Part shown: piece by piece, positions 47,322-55,662 of the stretch | How positions within the stretch are numbered: position 1 is the stretch's first letter | Layout: each line of letters starts with the position of its first letter | Assembly: GCA_937879855.1 (NCBI GenBank) | Contig: CALFMO010000028.1 | Coordinates: 147,871-211,870, forward strand | Source: an uncultured Acidobacteriaceae bacterium | Lineage (GTDB): Bacteria > Acidobacteriota > Terriglobia > Terriglobales > Acidobacteriaceae | Length of the DNA stretch: 64,000 bases | Reading direction: 5' to 3' | Notes under the pieces: model-generated | Databases searched by the model: none | Seen by the model: the letters and a program-made list of their open reading frames with translations, nothing else | Told to the model about the DNA's origin: nothing | Translations under genes and position numbers: made by a program

Positions 47322-48161
47322 ATGAGAAGAAGCCACTGCACCGTTGACGATCGGGGCCCCCACATACTCACGCGCGACTATCAGGAAGCGAGTGTTTCCA
47401 TCTGGAGCGAAGTTCTGTTCGCGGTGGAGTTGCTTCTGCTGCATACTGCGCCCGTCTATTACGGTCTGGGCACCCCTGGCGGAGACGGTTCCGCGGTGGT
47501 TCTGATTCCTGGCTTCCTCTGCCCGGATCATTACCTTCTTCCCTTGCATAGCTGGCTCAAGCGCATAGGGTACAGGCCGTTCTTTTCTGGGATGCGGATT
47601 AATGCGGAATGTCCCAACCTGCTTATTGAACGTTGCCTGAATGAAACCATGGAAAAGGCCCTCGCCAAAACCAGCCGCAGGATTCATCTGATTGGCCACA
47701 GCCTGGGCGGCGTAATCGCCCGTTCGATTGCAGCCCAACGCCCGCAGGACATCGCCTCCGTGATCACCATGGGCGCGCCTTTCCGTGGCACCGTGGCGCA
47801 CTCCACTATTCTGAGCGCAGCAGAAACCGTTCGCGCCCGAATCCTAAAGAAGCATGGCGATGGGGTGCTACCCAGTTGTTACACGGGCCATTGCACCTGC
47901 GATTTCGTGAATGCCCTGGAGCGAGATGTACCTCCCGCGGTCGTCGAAACCGCGATTTACACCTGCAGTGACGGCGTGGTGGACTGGCGTTATTGCAAAA
48001 CAGATAATGCAGAGTCCGATTTTCAGGTGTCAGGCACGCACGTTGGCCTCGCTTTCAATCCCTCGGTATATGCCATCATTGCTGATCGTTTGGCTCAGGC
48101 GCATTGCGCGCCGCGAAAGCGACAGCCTCGACTGGTTGCCCTGAGACACGCTTCTGTATAG
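47322..48161 (+). CDS. Alpha/beta-hydrolase, lipase or esterase-like
   Basis: About 279 residues. The nucleophile elbow GHSLGG (HLIGHSLGGVIARSIAAQ), the oxyanion-hole-like VVLIPGFLCPDHY, an Asp in SDGVVDWRYC and a His in SGTHVGLAFNP form a plausible Ser-Asp-His triad. It resembles bacterial lipases of the EstA/PGAP1-like type. No signal peptide is seen. The start is uncertain: ATG 47322 is given, and an in-frame ATG at 47223 would add 33 unremarkable residues. Confidence 0.78.
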   Translation: MRRSHCTVDDRGPHILTRDYQEASVSIWSEVLFAVELLLLHTAPVYYGLGTPGGDGSAVVLIPGFLCPDHYLLPLHSWLKRIGYRPFFSGMRINAECPNLLIERCLNETMEKALAKTSRRIHLIGHSLGGVIARSIAAQRPQDIASVITMGAPFRGTVAHSTILSAAETVRARILKKHGDGVLPSCYTGHCTCDFVNALERDVPPAVVETAIYTCSDGVVDWRYCKTDNAESDFQVSGTHVGLAFNPSVYAIIADRLAQAHCAPRKRQPRLVALRHASV

Positions 48162-48227
48162 CCCTGCCTCTGAACCCAGGCATCGGCATGGCAACACCCT
48201 CCCACTCCGAGTTAAAGTGTCTACACC

Positions 48228-49121
48228 GTGAAGAACCATATTCGGCGTGTGTTTCCTCTCGCACTCATCATCGCTGGCTCAATCTTTTTTTCTTCGTGCC
48301 ATGGTGGTCCGACCACCAAACATTATCCCTTCGCCGGCCGCGTGGTTTCCGTCGACACCGTCGCCCAGTCCGCCGTTGTTGACGGCGACGCCGTTCCCGG
48401 TTTCATGGAGGCCATGGCCATGCCCTACAAGGTCAAGCCCCCTGCCACGCTGAATCACCTTCTCCCCGGCGATTCCATTTCCGCCGAGGTAGTAGTGGTT
48501 CGCAAGAACGACGAGACCCCTGATTACTGGCTGGAGAATGTCAAAGTCATTCGGCACATCGACTCTCCCCACGCCGCAGGCGCAAACTCGCTGCACATGC
48601 CCGCTCCGGGAGAAGAAGTTCCCGATTTTTCATTCACCAACCAGAGCGGCCAGCAAATCACGCTCAAGCAGTATCGCGGGAAGGTTCTGCTCGTCACCTT
48701 TATTTATACGCGCTGTCCTTTTCCGGACTTCTGTCCGCGCGTGAGCGCCAACTTTGCGGAAATTTACAAACAGATCGGCAGCAATCCCGATCTTGTCGGC
48801 ACGCATCTCTTGAGCATCAGCTTCGATCCGGAGCACGACACGCCTAAGGTTCTTCGAGACTACGGCTTTTCGGCGGCGCACACGCACGATCCGGCGCTTT
48901 TCAATCGCTGGGAATTTGCCGCCCCGCGCAGTGCCGACTTGCCGAAGATTGCCGATTTCTTTGCGCTGACGATCAAGCCCGAAGGCGGCACAATCACGCA
49001 CAATCTGAGCACTGCAGTTATCGGTCCCGATGGCAAAATCGTGAAGTGGTATCACGGCAGCGACTGGCAGCCTTCTGATTTAATAAAAGACGCAGCCAGC
49101 GCGCATGAAACAAAGTCGTAG
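48228..49121 (+). CDS. SCO1/SenC-family lipoprotein fused to a CusF-like copper domain
   Basis: A 297-residue protein from a GTG start with a lipobox-like signal peptide (IIAGSIFFSSC; Cys 24). Residues about 35-110 look like a CusF-type copper domain (VPGFMEAMAMPYKVK). Residues about 125-290 are a thioredoxin-fold SCO domain with YTRCPFPDFCP (C163, C169) and the conserved His in GTITHNLSTAVIG. The cysteine spacing is CX5C rather than the canonical CX3C. SCO proteins deliver copper to the CuA centre of cytochrome oxidase. The VKOR-like gene follows after 117 bp. Confidence 0.88.
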   Translation: MKNHIRRVFPLALIIAGSIFFSSCHGGPTTKHYPFAGRVVSVDTVAQSAVVDGDAVPGFMEAMAMPYKVKPPATLNHLLPGDSISAEVVVVRKNDETPDYWLENVKVIRHIDSPHAAGANSLHMPAPGEEVPDFSFTNQSGQQITLKQYRGKVLLVTFIYTRCPFPDFCPRVSANFAEIYKQIGSNPDLVGTHLLSISFDPEHDTPKVLRDYGFSAAHTHDPALFNRWEFAAPRSADLPKIADFFALTIKPEGGTITHNLSTAVIGPDGKIVKWYHGSDWQPSDLIKDAASAHETKS

Positions 49122-49238
49122 CCCGAAAGAGGTTTTTCTCAGCGTCCTCCGCGTACTCAGCGGTTAAAGGCTTTTCCTGCCGCGAGGAGAACCTCAAAGC
49201 AGGCGGCGGCACTGGCGGCCCAAAAAAAAAGAGGAACC

Positions 49239-49652
49239 ATGAAATACCTGCTGCTGATTCTGGCCATCCTGGGAATAGTCGTTTCTTCGCTGGCCCTGCG
49301 CGAACATTACCGCACTTATGGCGATTCCCCCTGCAGCATCAACGAGCGCTGGGACTGCGGTGTCGTCAATCACAGCAGCTACGCCATGCTCGCCGGAATC
49401 CCCGTAGCCACGATCGGCATTGCCGGATACATCCTGATGGGCGCACTTGCATTCCTTCGCGCCTATCGCCTTCTGTTGGTTGCTGCCCTCGCCGGATTCG
49501 CCTTCTCGCTCTACCTTGCAAACATCGAAGCGCACGTGCTCGGCGTCTGGTGTGTTTACTGCGTCATTTCACTGGGGGTCATCTCTCTGATGTCGCTGCT
49601 CACGCTGGGAATCGTCGTCGCGCAGTTTGTGCGCAAGCCAAAACCGGCTTAG
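49239..49652 (+). CDS. Vitamin K epoxide reductase (VKOR) family protein
   Basis: A 137-residue integral membrane protein with four helices. VKOR redox cysteines are visible: C32 and C40 in CSINERWDC, and C105/C108 in the CVYC active site. Bacterial VKORs pass electrons from periplasmic thiol oxidases to quinones, replacing DsbB. Placement right after a SCO-type thioredoxin-fold protein suggests it could reoxidise that or another periplasmic thiol protein (inference). A GAGGAA Shine-Dalgarno precedes the ATG. Confidence 0.9.
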   Translation: MKYLLLILAILGIVVSSLALREHYRTYGDSPCSINERWDCGVVNHSSYAMLAGIPVATIGIAGYILMGALAFLRAYRLLLVAALAGFAFSLYLANIEAHVLGVWCVYCVISLGVISLMSLLTLGIVVAQFVRKPKPA

Positions 49653-50554
49653 CGCCGAATCCTTCCCTTCGCCCCGATCTTGCGGTTGATGTCGGTGGAG
49701 AATTCGATAAAGAAGTTCAGCAAGGCGCCGTATCCCGCCTGCCCCAGCATGGCACGCCCGCCTTCGGCAAATCCGTTGCGCGGATGCGGTTTCCACGCGG
49801 TCGAAAGCAATCCGCCACCGAACGATCCGCCATATAAAGCCCATTGCGGCCGCAGATGTTGCTCGCCTTCATCGTAAGTAAGAAAATTCCGCATGATCGC
49901 GTGCCGCGTCCTCGGCCAGAAACCTCTGCACCGGCACTGATCGTACCGCGGTTCATATTTCAGCAGCGAATTTCCCAGGTAGGCCAGCGTATTCGCCGTA
50001 ATGAATTGTCCTTCGCGCGACGCGAACCGCTCCGCGTATCCGCCCCAGCCGTCGTCCCACTCGGACGGCGCCCCTCGCGCCTGATCGATTCCCGCCGCGA
50101 ACATGCGCTTCATATACGCTCCCGGAGTGGCCAGCGTCTGGTCCAGGTAGATTGCCCGCCGCTCTTGCACAGTAAGCGGAACCCGCGGTTGGTTCGTTCC
50201 CACAAAAATGCCGGTAAGCCATCCGCTCTCCCAATCCCGTGCCTTGAACAGCGCCGCCTTTCCCATCTCTTTTGTGGCCACTGCCGCCTGCACAGTCCTT
50301 TCCGCAGCGTACTGCGCGGGATTCGGACTCTCTTCTTTCTTCTCTTCCTTCGAGGAGGGCTCGGGCGAAGATGGCTCCGGCTTCGGCGACTGCTGTGGTT
50401 GAGATTGTCCTTGTGCAGGCGCGGATTGTTGCGGAGGAGTAGACGGTTGCGCAGGCGCGTCCTGCGCCAGTGCGCCTGTGCAGGTGATCGCCAGGAAACC
50501 CATCAAGAGAACAACTCGGCACGCACCATTCCACTCGTAACGTGCCGTCCCCAC
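49649..50554 (-). CDS. Secreted protein of unknown function with Pro/Gln-rich linker
   Basis: About 301 residues: a signal peptide (LLMGFLAITCTGALAQ), then a Pro/Gln/Ser-rich low-complexity stretch (about 35-75), then a conserved-looking domain with YGGSFGGGLLSTAW and FFIEFSTDINRKIG. The GTG at 50554 was chosen for its AGAAGG Shine-Dalgarno; a TTG at 50596 is also in frame. Its stop overlaps the convergent VKOR gene by 4 bp. I do not recognise a family beyond a general resemblance to acidobacterial exported proteins. Confidence 0.65.
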   Translation of the reverse strand: MGTARYEWNGACRVVLLMGFLAITCTGALAQDAPAQPSTPPQQSAPAQGQSQPQQSPKPEPSSPEPSSKEEKKEESPNPAQYAAERTVQAAVATKEMGKAALFKARDWESGWLTGIFVGTNQPRVPLTVQERRAIYLDQTLATPGAYMKRMFAAGIDQARGAPSEWDDGWGGYAERFASREGQFITANTLAYLGNSLLKYEPRYDQCRCRGFWPRTRHAIMRNFLTYDEGEQHLRPQWALYGGSFGGGLLSTAWKPHPRNGFAEGGRAMLGQAGYGALLNFFIEFSTDINRKIGAKGRIRR

Positions 50555-50713
50555 TCCGTCACCCCTTCTGCGTTCTTCGCGCTCGTTTTCCGGCAACTCT
50601 GAACTCTGTGTTGATGCGACAGCTTTGCAACCCGTTGCGGATAAACGGTGGGGTGCTGGGATGCAATTGCCAGAAACGTGAGGTCCAGAAAGAGCGCCGT
50701 CAGAACTTAGGGA

Positions 50714-51436
50714 CTACCCCCGCTCGAACGCGTGCTTCTTCTCCAACTCTTCCACTGCCTCCCGACGTGCCGTCTCGAATCTCTCCGCTTGCCGCAGCAA
50801 ACCTTGCGTAGCCCCGGCCCACTCGCCCTCGATGCGTAGCAACCCCTGCGCCGCCACCAGCCGCGCAGCAATCTCAATCAGGTGTGAGGGAGTGGTCTGC
50901 AGATACTGCGCCTCCGCCGGGTCGCCAATCCACACCCGCACGGGTGCCCCATTTCTCGCGTCTTCTGCGAGGAGTGGGGATCTTGCCAGTTTTGTCTGCC
51001 AATACACTTTGCGCTCGATGAACTCCGCCATCACGTCGTCGGTAGCCTTGCCAAACACCCACTGCTGGCGCTTGAAATCATAGTGGCGGCTGGAAAACGG
51101 CACCGGCAACAATTTTCCCGACTTCACAAACTCAATCTGCCGCCGGTCCACTTCCTTGCGCAGCGCATTGATGACCGGCGCCTCCGCATCTTTCGGCTCC
51201 AGCGACGGCATCACCTCGCGCACCGTTTGCGAAAGATTCACTGCCACGGGCGCATGCAATCCCTCCGAACCTTCCAGCCGGATGTCCCCATGCAGCACCC
51301 AGAAATCCGCCCCCGACGTCGACTGATGAAACGGCCACTTCAGCCGGATCGTAAGCGGCAGCCCCCGCAGCGTTACCCAGATTTTCTCGCCCGCCGCACC
51401 CGCTTCGCCCGCGCGGCTCTCCTGCAACGTAGTCAT
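50714..51436 (-). CDS. Conserved hypothetical protein
   Basis: A 240-residue soluble protein without signal peptide or recognised domain. It begins with a beta-rich half (KIWVTLRGLPLTIRLKWPFH ... VLHGDIRLEG) and ends in a long helical region (RQAERFETARREAVEELEKK). It belongs to the minus-strand series running from the GbsR-like regulator down to here, with gaps small enough for cotranscription. No function can be offered. Confidence 0.6.
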   Translation of the reverse strand: MTTLQESRAGEAGAAGEKIWVTLRGLPLTIRLKWPFHQSTSGADFWVLHGDIRLEGSEGLHAPVAVNLSQTVREVMPSLEPKDAEAPVINALRKEVDRRQIEFVKSGKLLPVPFSSRHYDFKRQQWVFGKATDDVMAEFIERKVYWQTKLARSPLLAEDARNGAPVRVWIGDPAEAQYLQTTPSHLIEIAARLVAAQGLLRIEGEWAGATQGLLRQAERFETARREAVEELEKKHAFERG

Positions 51437-51515
51437 GAGATGTTCTTCCTCTGTGCCCCCAGTGCCCTCTGTGGTTAATAGATCTGCAATCTGAAATTCT
51501 ACCGCGTACCCCGCA

Positions 51516-52577
51516 TCAGTGCGTTGGCTTTCGAATCCCGCTCTCCACCAGCCATCCTAACAATCCCGGAAGACAGAATCCCACCGCATTCAGAATGCCA
51601 TGCGTTCGAGACATCTGAGGGATCGTCAGCACATCGCTGCCCAAGTAATCGGCGATCGCATAGATTCCGGAAAAAATCATCCCCGCAAAAACCGCGCCAG
51701 CCGCCACTTGCAAGAGGATTCGTGCCGTGGCATCTTCAACGCTCTCGCCCAAGGTGCGCAAGCAAACTGCCAGCGCAGCGACGCTAAGTGAAAACAAAAT
51801 CGCCGCCACCATCTTCAGCGCCGGAGAAATCACAAACCCCGCGGCTACCACGAACGGCAACCCGGCGACCATCAGCACCAGGATCGCCAGCCACGAATTT
51901 CGCCCGCGTCTCTCTGCAAAGCGAAGCATCGCCGCCCCGATCATCGCCGTAGCAAATCCGGCAAAGTGGAAGTGCACCGCAGTGAGCAATCCAATCGGTT
52001 CCTGAGTCCCCATCGGCCGCATTCCCAGCCGCGACGCCACCAGCCAAGCCCCGCCCACCGCCAGATCCACCCCCGCCATCCCCATCGCAATCCGTGTGGC
52101 GCGGGCGATCCGTGTGGCGCGGGCGCCCTCGCCCGCGTCTTTAGAAAGCGCACGCAGCAGCTTCCCAAGCCCATCTCCCGCCACAAGCAAACAAACCACC
52201 AACCATCCCAGCGCGAGAAACCCGCCCACCCTTCCAGGAGGGACCACCATCGCCACCACCGCGAACGCCGCACCCGCGGGTTGCATCCGCCGAGCAAGTT
52301 CGTAGACGCGCCCACCGCCGAGTACGCGCCCCAATTCCAATCCCAGCGGAACAATCACGAGGGGCGCAAACAGGAAAAGCAACTCGATCGCCCCTATCCG
52401 CGCAACTCCAATCCGCGCCAGCACCGCGATTCCTGCCCAAACCCCTGCTCCCGCGATCGCACATACAGCGGCCCACCGGTCTGCTCCGGTTGCCGTCTCC
52501 TCTACGCCGCGCACGGCAGCACTATCATTCCAAGATGGGATCTGCGTCTCGTTGCGTCGCTCCAATGTTGCTTTCAT
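51516..52577 (-). CDS. YndJ-like multi-pass membrane protein
   Basis: A 353-residue protein with about ten membrane helices. The segment GLLTAVHFHFAGFATAMIG recalls the YndJ family; the role of that family is unknown. An R2 repeat in reverse orientation is inserted in frame at about residues 146-161 (EGARATRIARATRIAMG), within a loop between helices. A GGGAGG Shine-Dalgarno precedes the ATG. The GbsR-type regulator and a small membrane protein lie upstream on the same strand. Confidence 0.65.
   Translation of the reverse strand: MKATLERRNETQIPSWNDSAAVRGVEETATGADRWAAVCAIAGAGVWAGIAVLARIGVARIGAIELLFLFAPLVIVPLGLELGRVLGGGRVYELARRMQPAGAAFAVVAMVVPPGRVGGFLALGWLVVCLLVAGDGLGKLLRALSKDAGEGARATRIARATRIAMGMAGVDLAVGGAWLVASRLGMRPMGTQEPIGLLTAVHFHFAGFATAMIGAAMLRFAERRGRNSWLAILVLMVAGLPFVVAAGFVISPALKMVAAILFSLSVAALAVCLRTLGESVEDATARILLQVAAGAVFAGMIFSGIYAIADYLGSDVLTIPQMSRTHGILNAVGFCLPGLLGWLVESGIRKPTH
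52094..52138. repeat. R2 repeat (partial plus full copy) in the yndJ-like gene
   Basis: GTGTGGCGCGGGCGATCC followed directly by a complete GTGTGGCGCGGGCGCCCTCG element, so the unit is partly tandem. Here it lies antisense to the host gene, unlike the NTase and dusB copies. Confidence 0.75.
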
Positions 52578-52588
52578 TACCGACCTCC

Positions 52589-52655
52589 CGGGTGCCCCAC
52601 CCTTCTCGCGATTTGTGCGAGAGGAGCCTGCCCTGAGCTTGCCGAAGGGTGGGGA
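52589..52655. repeat. R3 repeat, intergenic, with embedded R6-like piece
   Basis: GGGTGCCCCACCCTTCTCGCG, then TGCCCTGAGCTTGCCGAAGG, then GGTGGGGAG. It abuts the Shine-Dalgarno of the yndJ-like gene. Confidence 0.75.
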
Positions 52656-52679
52656 GTTCGGCTTAAGGTTCCGACCGCC

Positions 52680-53090
52680 TCACCTGACCAGCCTCAACGC
52701 CGCCACCCCAAAGACGCCCACCAGCACCGCCAGCGCTCCGAGATACAGGGAGTCCAGCCCGCGATTCTCGCGCCGCACTTCACGATCGTAATAAACGACC
52801 TGCAGCACGATTCGCAGCAACCAGAACCCGGCGATGAATCCGCTCAAAAACCGTCCTAGCCCGCTAGCTCCTGCCAGGTCCGAGGCGAACCCAAAGCAGA
52901 GTCCGGCAAACAGTCCCAGCACGATGACGATGTAGACCCAATGCACATAGAAAATCTGCCGAATGAATCGCGGAACTCCGGCAAGCCTCTCCCGCACCAG
53001 CAACCGCCGCGGCAACGGAATATTCGCCGCCACGATTCCCAGGTGCACGACCCCGGCTCCCCAAATCGCTCGAATCATCCAAGTGTTCAT
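52680..53090 (-). CDS. Small four-helix membrane protein, unknown function
   Basis: A 136-residue protein with four predicted membrane helices and a basic loop (NIPLPRRLLVRERL). ATG 53090 was chosen because GGAGGTG lies just upstream; an in-frame ATG at 53201 would include R8 repeat DNA. Together with the YndJ-like gene it sits directly downstream of the GbsR-like regulator, so both may be its targets. Confidence 0.7.
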   Translation of the reverse strand: MNTWMIRAIWGAGVVHLGIVAANIPLPRRLLVRERLAGVPRFIRQIFYVHWVYIVIVLGLFAGLCFGFASDLAGASGLGRFLSGFIAGFWLLRIVLQVVYYDREVRRENRGLDSLYLGALAVLVGVFGVAALRLVR

Positions 53091-53207
53091 AACCCACCTC
53101 CGGCCGTACTCTGTGAAACTCTGCGCCCTCTGTGGTTGAAAGGTTTTGAAGCCTATCCTCTCATGACAGACATTTCTGCATGAACTGAAAAACAAAACCA
53201 AAAAAAA

Positions 53208-53732
53208 TTATCCTGCTTTCTTCCGCACCTTGGTCCCCATTCGCAACAGTTTCCGAACCGTGCCCGTAGGCACCTGCTTCATCTGATCGTGCAACTCCGT
53301 CACCGCCTCGAAGAATCCGGCCATCGCCCCAAGCCGCTCCCGCGTATAGTCCGCACCCGGTTCCTTCGGATCCAGATCGGCCAGGCACCGCCGCAACATC
53401 TCCCGCGTCGGATCGATCTCCCGCCGCTTCCTCTGCTCAATCACCAGCCGAAACATCTCCCACACGTCTTTCATCGACTCATAATGTTCGCGCCGGTCGC
53501 CCAGCACGTGCACCGCCCGCACAATCCCCCAGGTCTCCAGTTCGCGAATCGAAGTGCTCACATTGGATCGCGCCACGCTCAACGTCTCCGCAATCTCCTC
53601 GGCCGGCAGCGCCTTGGGCGACAGGTACAGCAGGGCATGAATCTGCGCCACCGTCCGGTTGATCCCCCACCGCGTCCCCATCTCCCCCCAGTGAAGGATG
53701 TATTGCTTCTGCACTCCAGTCAGTTCCGCCAT
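53208..53732 (-). CDS. GbsR/MarR-family transcriptional regulator
   Basis: A 174-residue winged-helix protein. The helix-turn-helix region is ALPAEEIAETLSVARSNVST, followed by the wing (VHVLGDRREHYES). Upstream of it, WGEMGTRWGINRTVAQIHAL is characteristic of the GbsR subgroup. GbsR proteins repress osmoprotectant or transport genes in Bacillus; the ligand here is unknown. It heads a same-strand series of membrane protein genes. Confidence 0.88.
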   Translation of the reverse strand: MAELTGVQKQYILHWGEMGTRWGINRTVAQIHALLYLSPKALPAEEIAETLSVARSNVSTSIRELETWGIVRAVHVLGDRREHYESMKDVWEMFRLVIEQRKRREIDPTREMLRRCLADLDPKEPGADYTRERLGAMAGFFEAVTELHDQMKQVPTGTVRKLLRMGTKVRKKAG

Positions 53733-53815
53733 ATCGTTTCTTTCAGTACAGACTGAATATACAGAATAAATAGCTCGATGTCAAGGATTTCCTGGATGCG
53801 TCGAGCTGGAAAAAA

Positions 53816-53866
53816 GGGTGCCCGACCCTTCTCGCGCTGTATGCGAGAGGGTGGGGATTTTGATCG
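53816..53866. repeat. R3 repeat immediately upstream of lgt
   Basis: GGTGCCCGACCCTTCTCGCG, a short inner stem, then GAGGGTGGGGATTTTGATC. A TATAAT hexamer follows at 53875-53880. Confidence 0.75.
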
Positions 53867-53874
53867 TCGCTAGC

Positions 53875-53880
53875 TATAAT
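53875..53880 (+). promoter_or_regulatory. Perfect TATAAT -10 box before lgt
   Basis: TATAAT lies 5 bp before the ATCATC codons that open the lgt reading frame. No good -35 is seen because the R3 repeat occupies that position. If used, it would give an essentially leaderless mRNA. Confidence 0.4.
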
Positions 53881-53885
53881 TCCAC

Positions 53886-54779
53886 ATCATCCCTGCGCCC
53901 CATCCAGCGACCGGATTCCCAATCTATATTCACGCAGGCCCCCACATCATCCATCCCCACCTATTTTTTGAAACCCTAGCTTACGTAACCGCCTTCGGCG
54001 TCTACCTCGCTCTTCGCCGCCGTTTCAAAGACCCGATCGCCACCCCGCTGCGGTGGGCCGCAATCGCCGCCGCCGTGGCCGGAGCCGCCATCGGCTCCAG
54101 GCTTCTGTTCTGGCTCGAAGACCCGCAACTCACATGGCACAACTTGCACAATCCGGCGTACCTCGCAGGAGGCAAAACCATCGTCGGCGCACTGGCTTTC
54201 GGCCTCTTCACCGTCGAGTTGACGAAACGCTACATCGGACTCCGTCAGTCCACCGGAGACCTCTACGCCATCCCCCTCGCACTCGGAATCGCCATCGGCC
54301 GCATCGGCTGCTTCCTCACCGGCCTCTCCGACAACACCTACGGCACTCCCACGAATCTCCCCTGGGCCGTCAACTTCGGCGATGGCATCCCTCGCCATCC
54401 CACCCAACTCTACGAAATTGTTTTCCTCCTGCTTCTCATCCCGATCCTCTCCCGCGTCCTGAAAAGAATTTCGATTGAAAATAGACACACAAGAAATGTC
54501 ATCCTGAGCGGAGCCGTGACGCAGCGCAGCGAAGTCACGGCGCAGTCGAAGGACCCCTACCCACGCAGCGAATCTGCTCCGCACCCCGGCGACGCCTTCA
54601 AGTTCTTCATGGTCGCCTACCTGTCCTTCCGCCTGCTCTGCGACTTCCTCAAACCCTACCCGCGCATCTTCCTCGGCCTCGGAGGAATTCAATGGGCGTG
54701 CGTCCTCATCTTGCTTTACTATTCTCCGGACATTGCCCGCTGGCTTCGCCTCTCGTTGCCCGAGAAGCAGCCGGCATAA
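53886..54779 (+). CDS. lgt: Prolipoprotein diacylglyceryl transferase-like protein
   Basis: Resembles Lgt, which transfers diacylglyceryl from phosphatidylglycerol to lipoprotein cysteines. Lgt-like features are AIGRIGCFLTGL, then RHPTQLYE, and seven hydrophobic segments. The protein-like frame reaches back to about 53880 (GFPIYIHAGPHIIHPHLFFE), but no ATG, GTG or TTG lies in the right place; the first such codon (GTG 54075) would delete the first helix. ATC 53886 is a placeholder start. An R6 repeat is inserted at about residues 204-228. The next gene starts 3 bp after the stop. Confidence 0.8.
   Translation: MIPAPHPATGFPIYIHAGPHIIHPHLFFETLAYVTAFGVYLALRRRFKDPIATPLRWAAIAAAVAGAAIGSRLLFWLEDPQLTWHNLHNPAYLAGGKTIVGALAFGLFTVELTKRYIGLRQSTGDLYAIPLALGIAIGRIGCFLTGLSDNTYGTPTNLPWAVNFGDGIPRHPTQLYEIVFLLLLIPILSRVLKRISIENRHTRNVILSGAVTQRSEVTAQSKDPYPRSESAPHPGDAFKFFMVAYLSFRLLCDFLKPYPRIFLGLGGIQWACVLILLYYSPDIARWLRLSLPEKQPA
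54498..54570. repeat. R6 repeat inserted in frame in lgt
   Basis: GTCATCCTGAGCGGAGCCGT, then GCGCAGCGAAGTC, then CAGTCGAAGGACCCC. It reads as a hydrophilic loop between two conserved Lgt segments. Confidence 0.75.
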
Positions 54780-54782
54780 CCC

Positions 54783-55616
54783 ATGGAACGTTGGGCCGCT
54801 AACACGCTTCGCACTCTCGGGATCATCCTGACCGCGGGCTGCGTGCTGATCACCAGCCTCTTCCTGCTCTTACTTTCCATGTGTGCGGCGCAAGGCGATT
54901 TCGGCGGCAACAAGCATCCCGAACTGGTCGTCCCTTATCTCGCCGCTGCAGTAGCTGTGGTCGTGCTCGGCATCTGGTTCATCGCATGGCTGGCCCGCGG
55001 CATCCTCCGCTCCTCAGCCATGGCCGAGCCGCTCGCTGTAGGACCTCCCGCTGGCGTACTCCCCCCTACGCAAGCCATCTCACCCGCGCCTTCCGTTCCG
55101 CTCCATCTTTCCCCGTTGGGCCGCAAATCCATCGACCGCCTCGTCTTCGCTCTCATCGCTCAAATCGCAGTGAGCGCCGGCGCCTGGATCTTTGGCCAGC
55201 TTCATTACTGGTCCCGTCCCCACACCTTTGCCCCTCACAACTGGACGCTCGTTCTGCTCGCGCCCTACGTCCTATATCACGTGCCCTACGCAATTCTCAT
55301 TTATGTTCTTCTCAAGCGACCCGATCGCCGCGCCTTCGCTTACTCTCTTGCCGTGCCTGCAGTTCTCATTCTGCAGTCCGTATTCAGCCTCGGAGTGTTA
55401 GGCTACTACTATGTTAGGCAGCCCAACGGATTTCTCCTCTTCGCCGTTCCCTGGCTCATTCACATCGTGATCATCGTTCTGGCCTACCAGGCGATCCAGC
55501 AGGTCGGCCTGCATCCTCCGCCTTCCTCGCTGATCGTTGCCGCAGTGGTTACCTTCTTCTACTTTTCCGCGATCCATGTGATCACCCCGTTGCTCTATCG
55601 CTTCGCGTGGAGATGA
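54783..55616 (+). CDS. Seven-helix membrane protein in the lgt-radical SAM operon
   Basis: A 277-residue protein with seven predicted membrane helices and a Pro-rich loop (about 85-110). I do not recognise a family. It lies 3 bp downstream of lgt and 46 bp upstream of the Tes-like radical SAM gene, all on the same strand, so it is almost certainly in one operon. A role in handling or coupling lipid substrates is a reasonable guess from this position alone. Confidence 0.75.
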   Translation: MERWAANTLRTLGIILTAGCVLITSLFLLLLSMCAAQGDFGGNKHPELVVPYLAAAVAVVVLGIWFIAWLARGILRSSAMAEPLAVGPPAGVLPPTQAISPAPSVPLHLSPLGRKSIDRLVFALIAQIAVSAGAWIFGQLHYWSRPHTFAPHNWTLVLLAPYVLYHVPYAILIYVLLKRPDRRAFAYSLAVPAVLILQSVFSLGVLGYYYVRQPNGFLLFAVPWLIHIVIIVLAYQAIQQVGLHPPPSSLIVAAVVTFFYFSAIHVITPLLYRFAWR

Positions 55617-55662
55617 TTTTTTTCCTCTGTCTCCTGTGCCCACTGTGGTTGAATGAAGCTCC

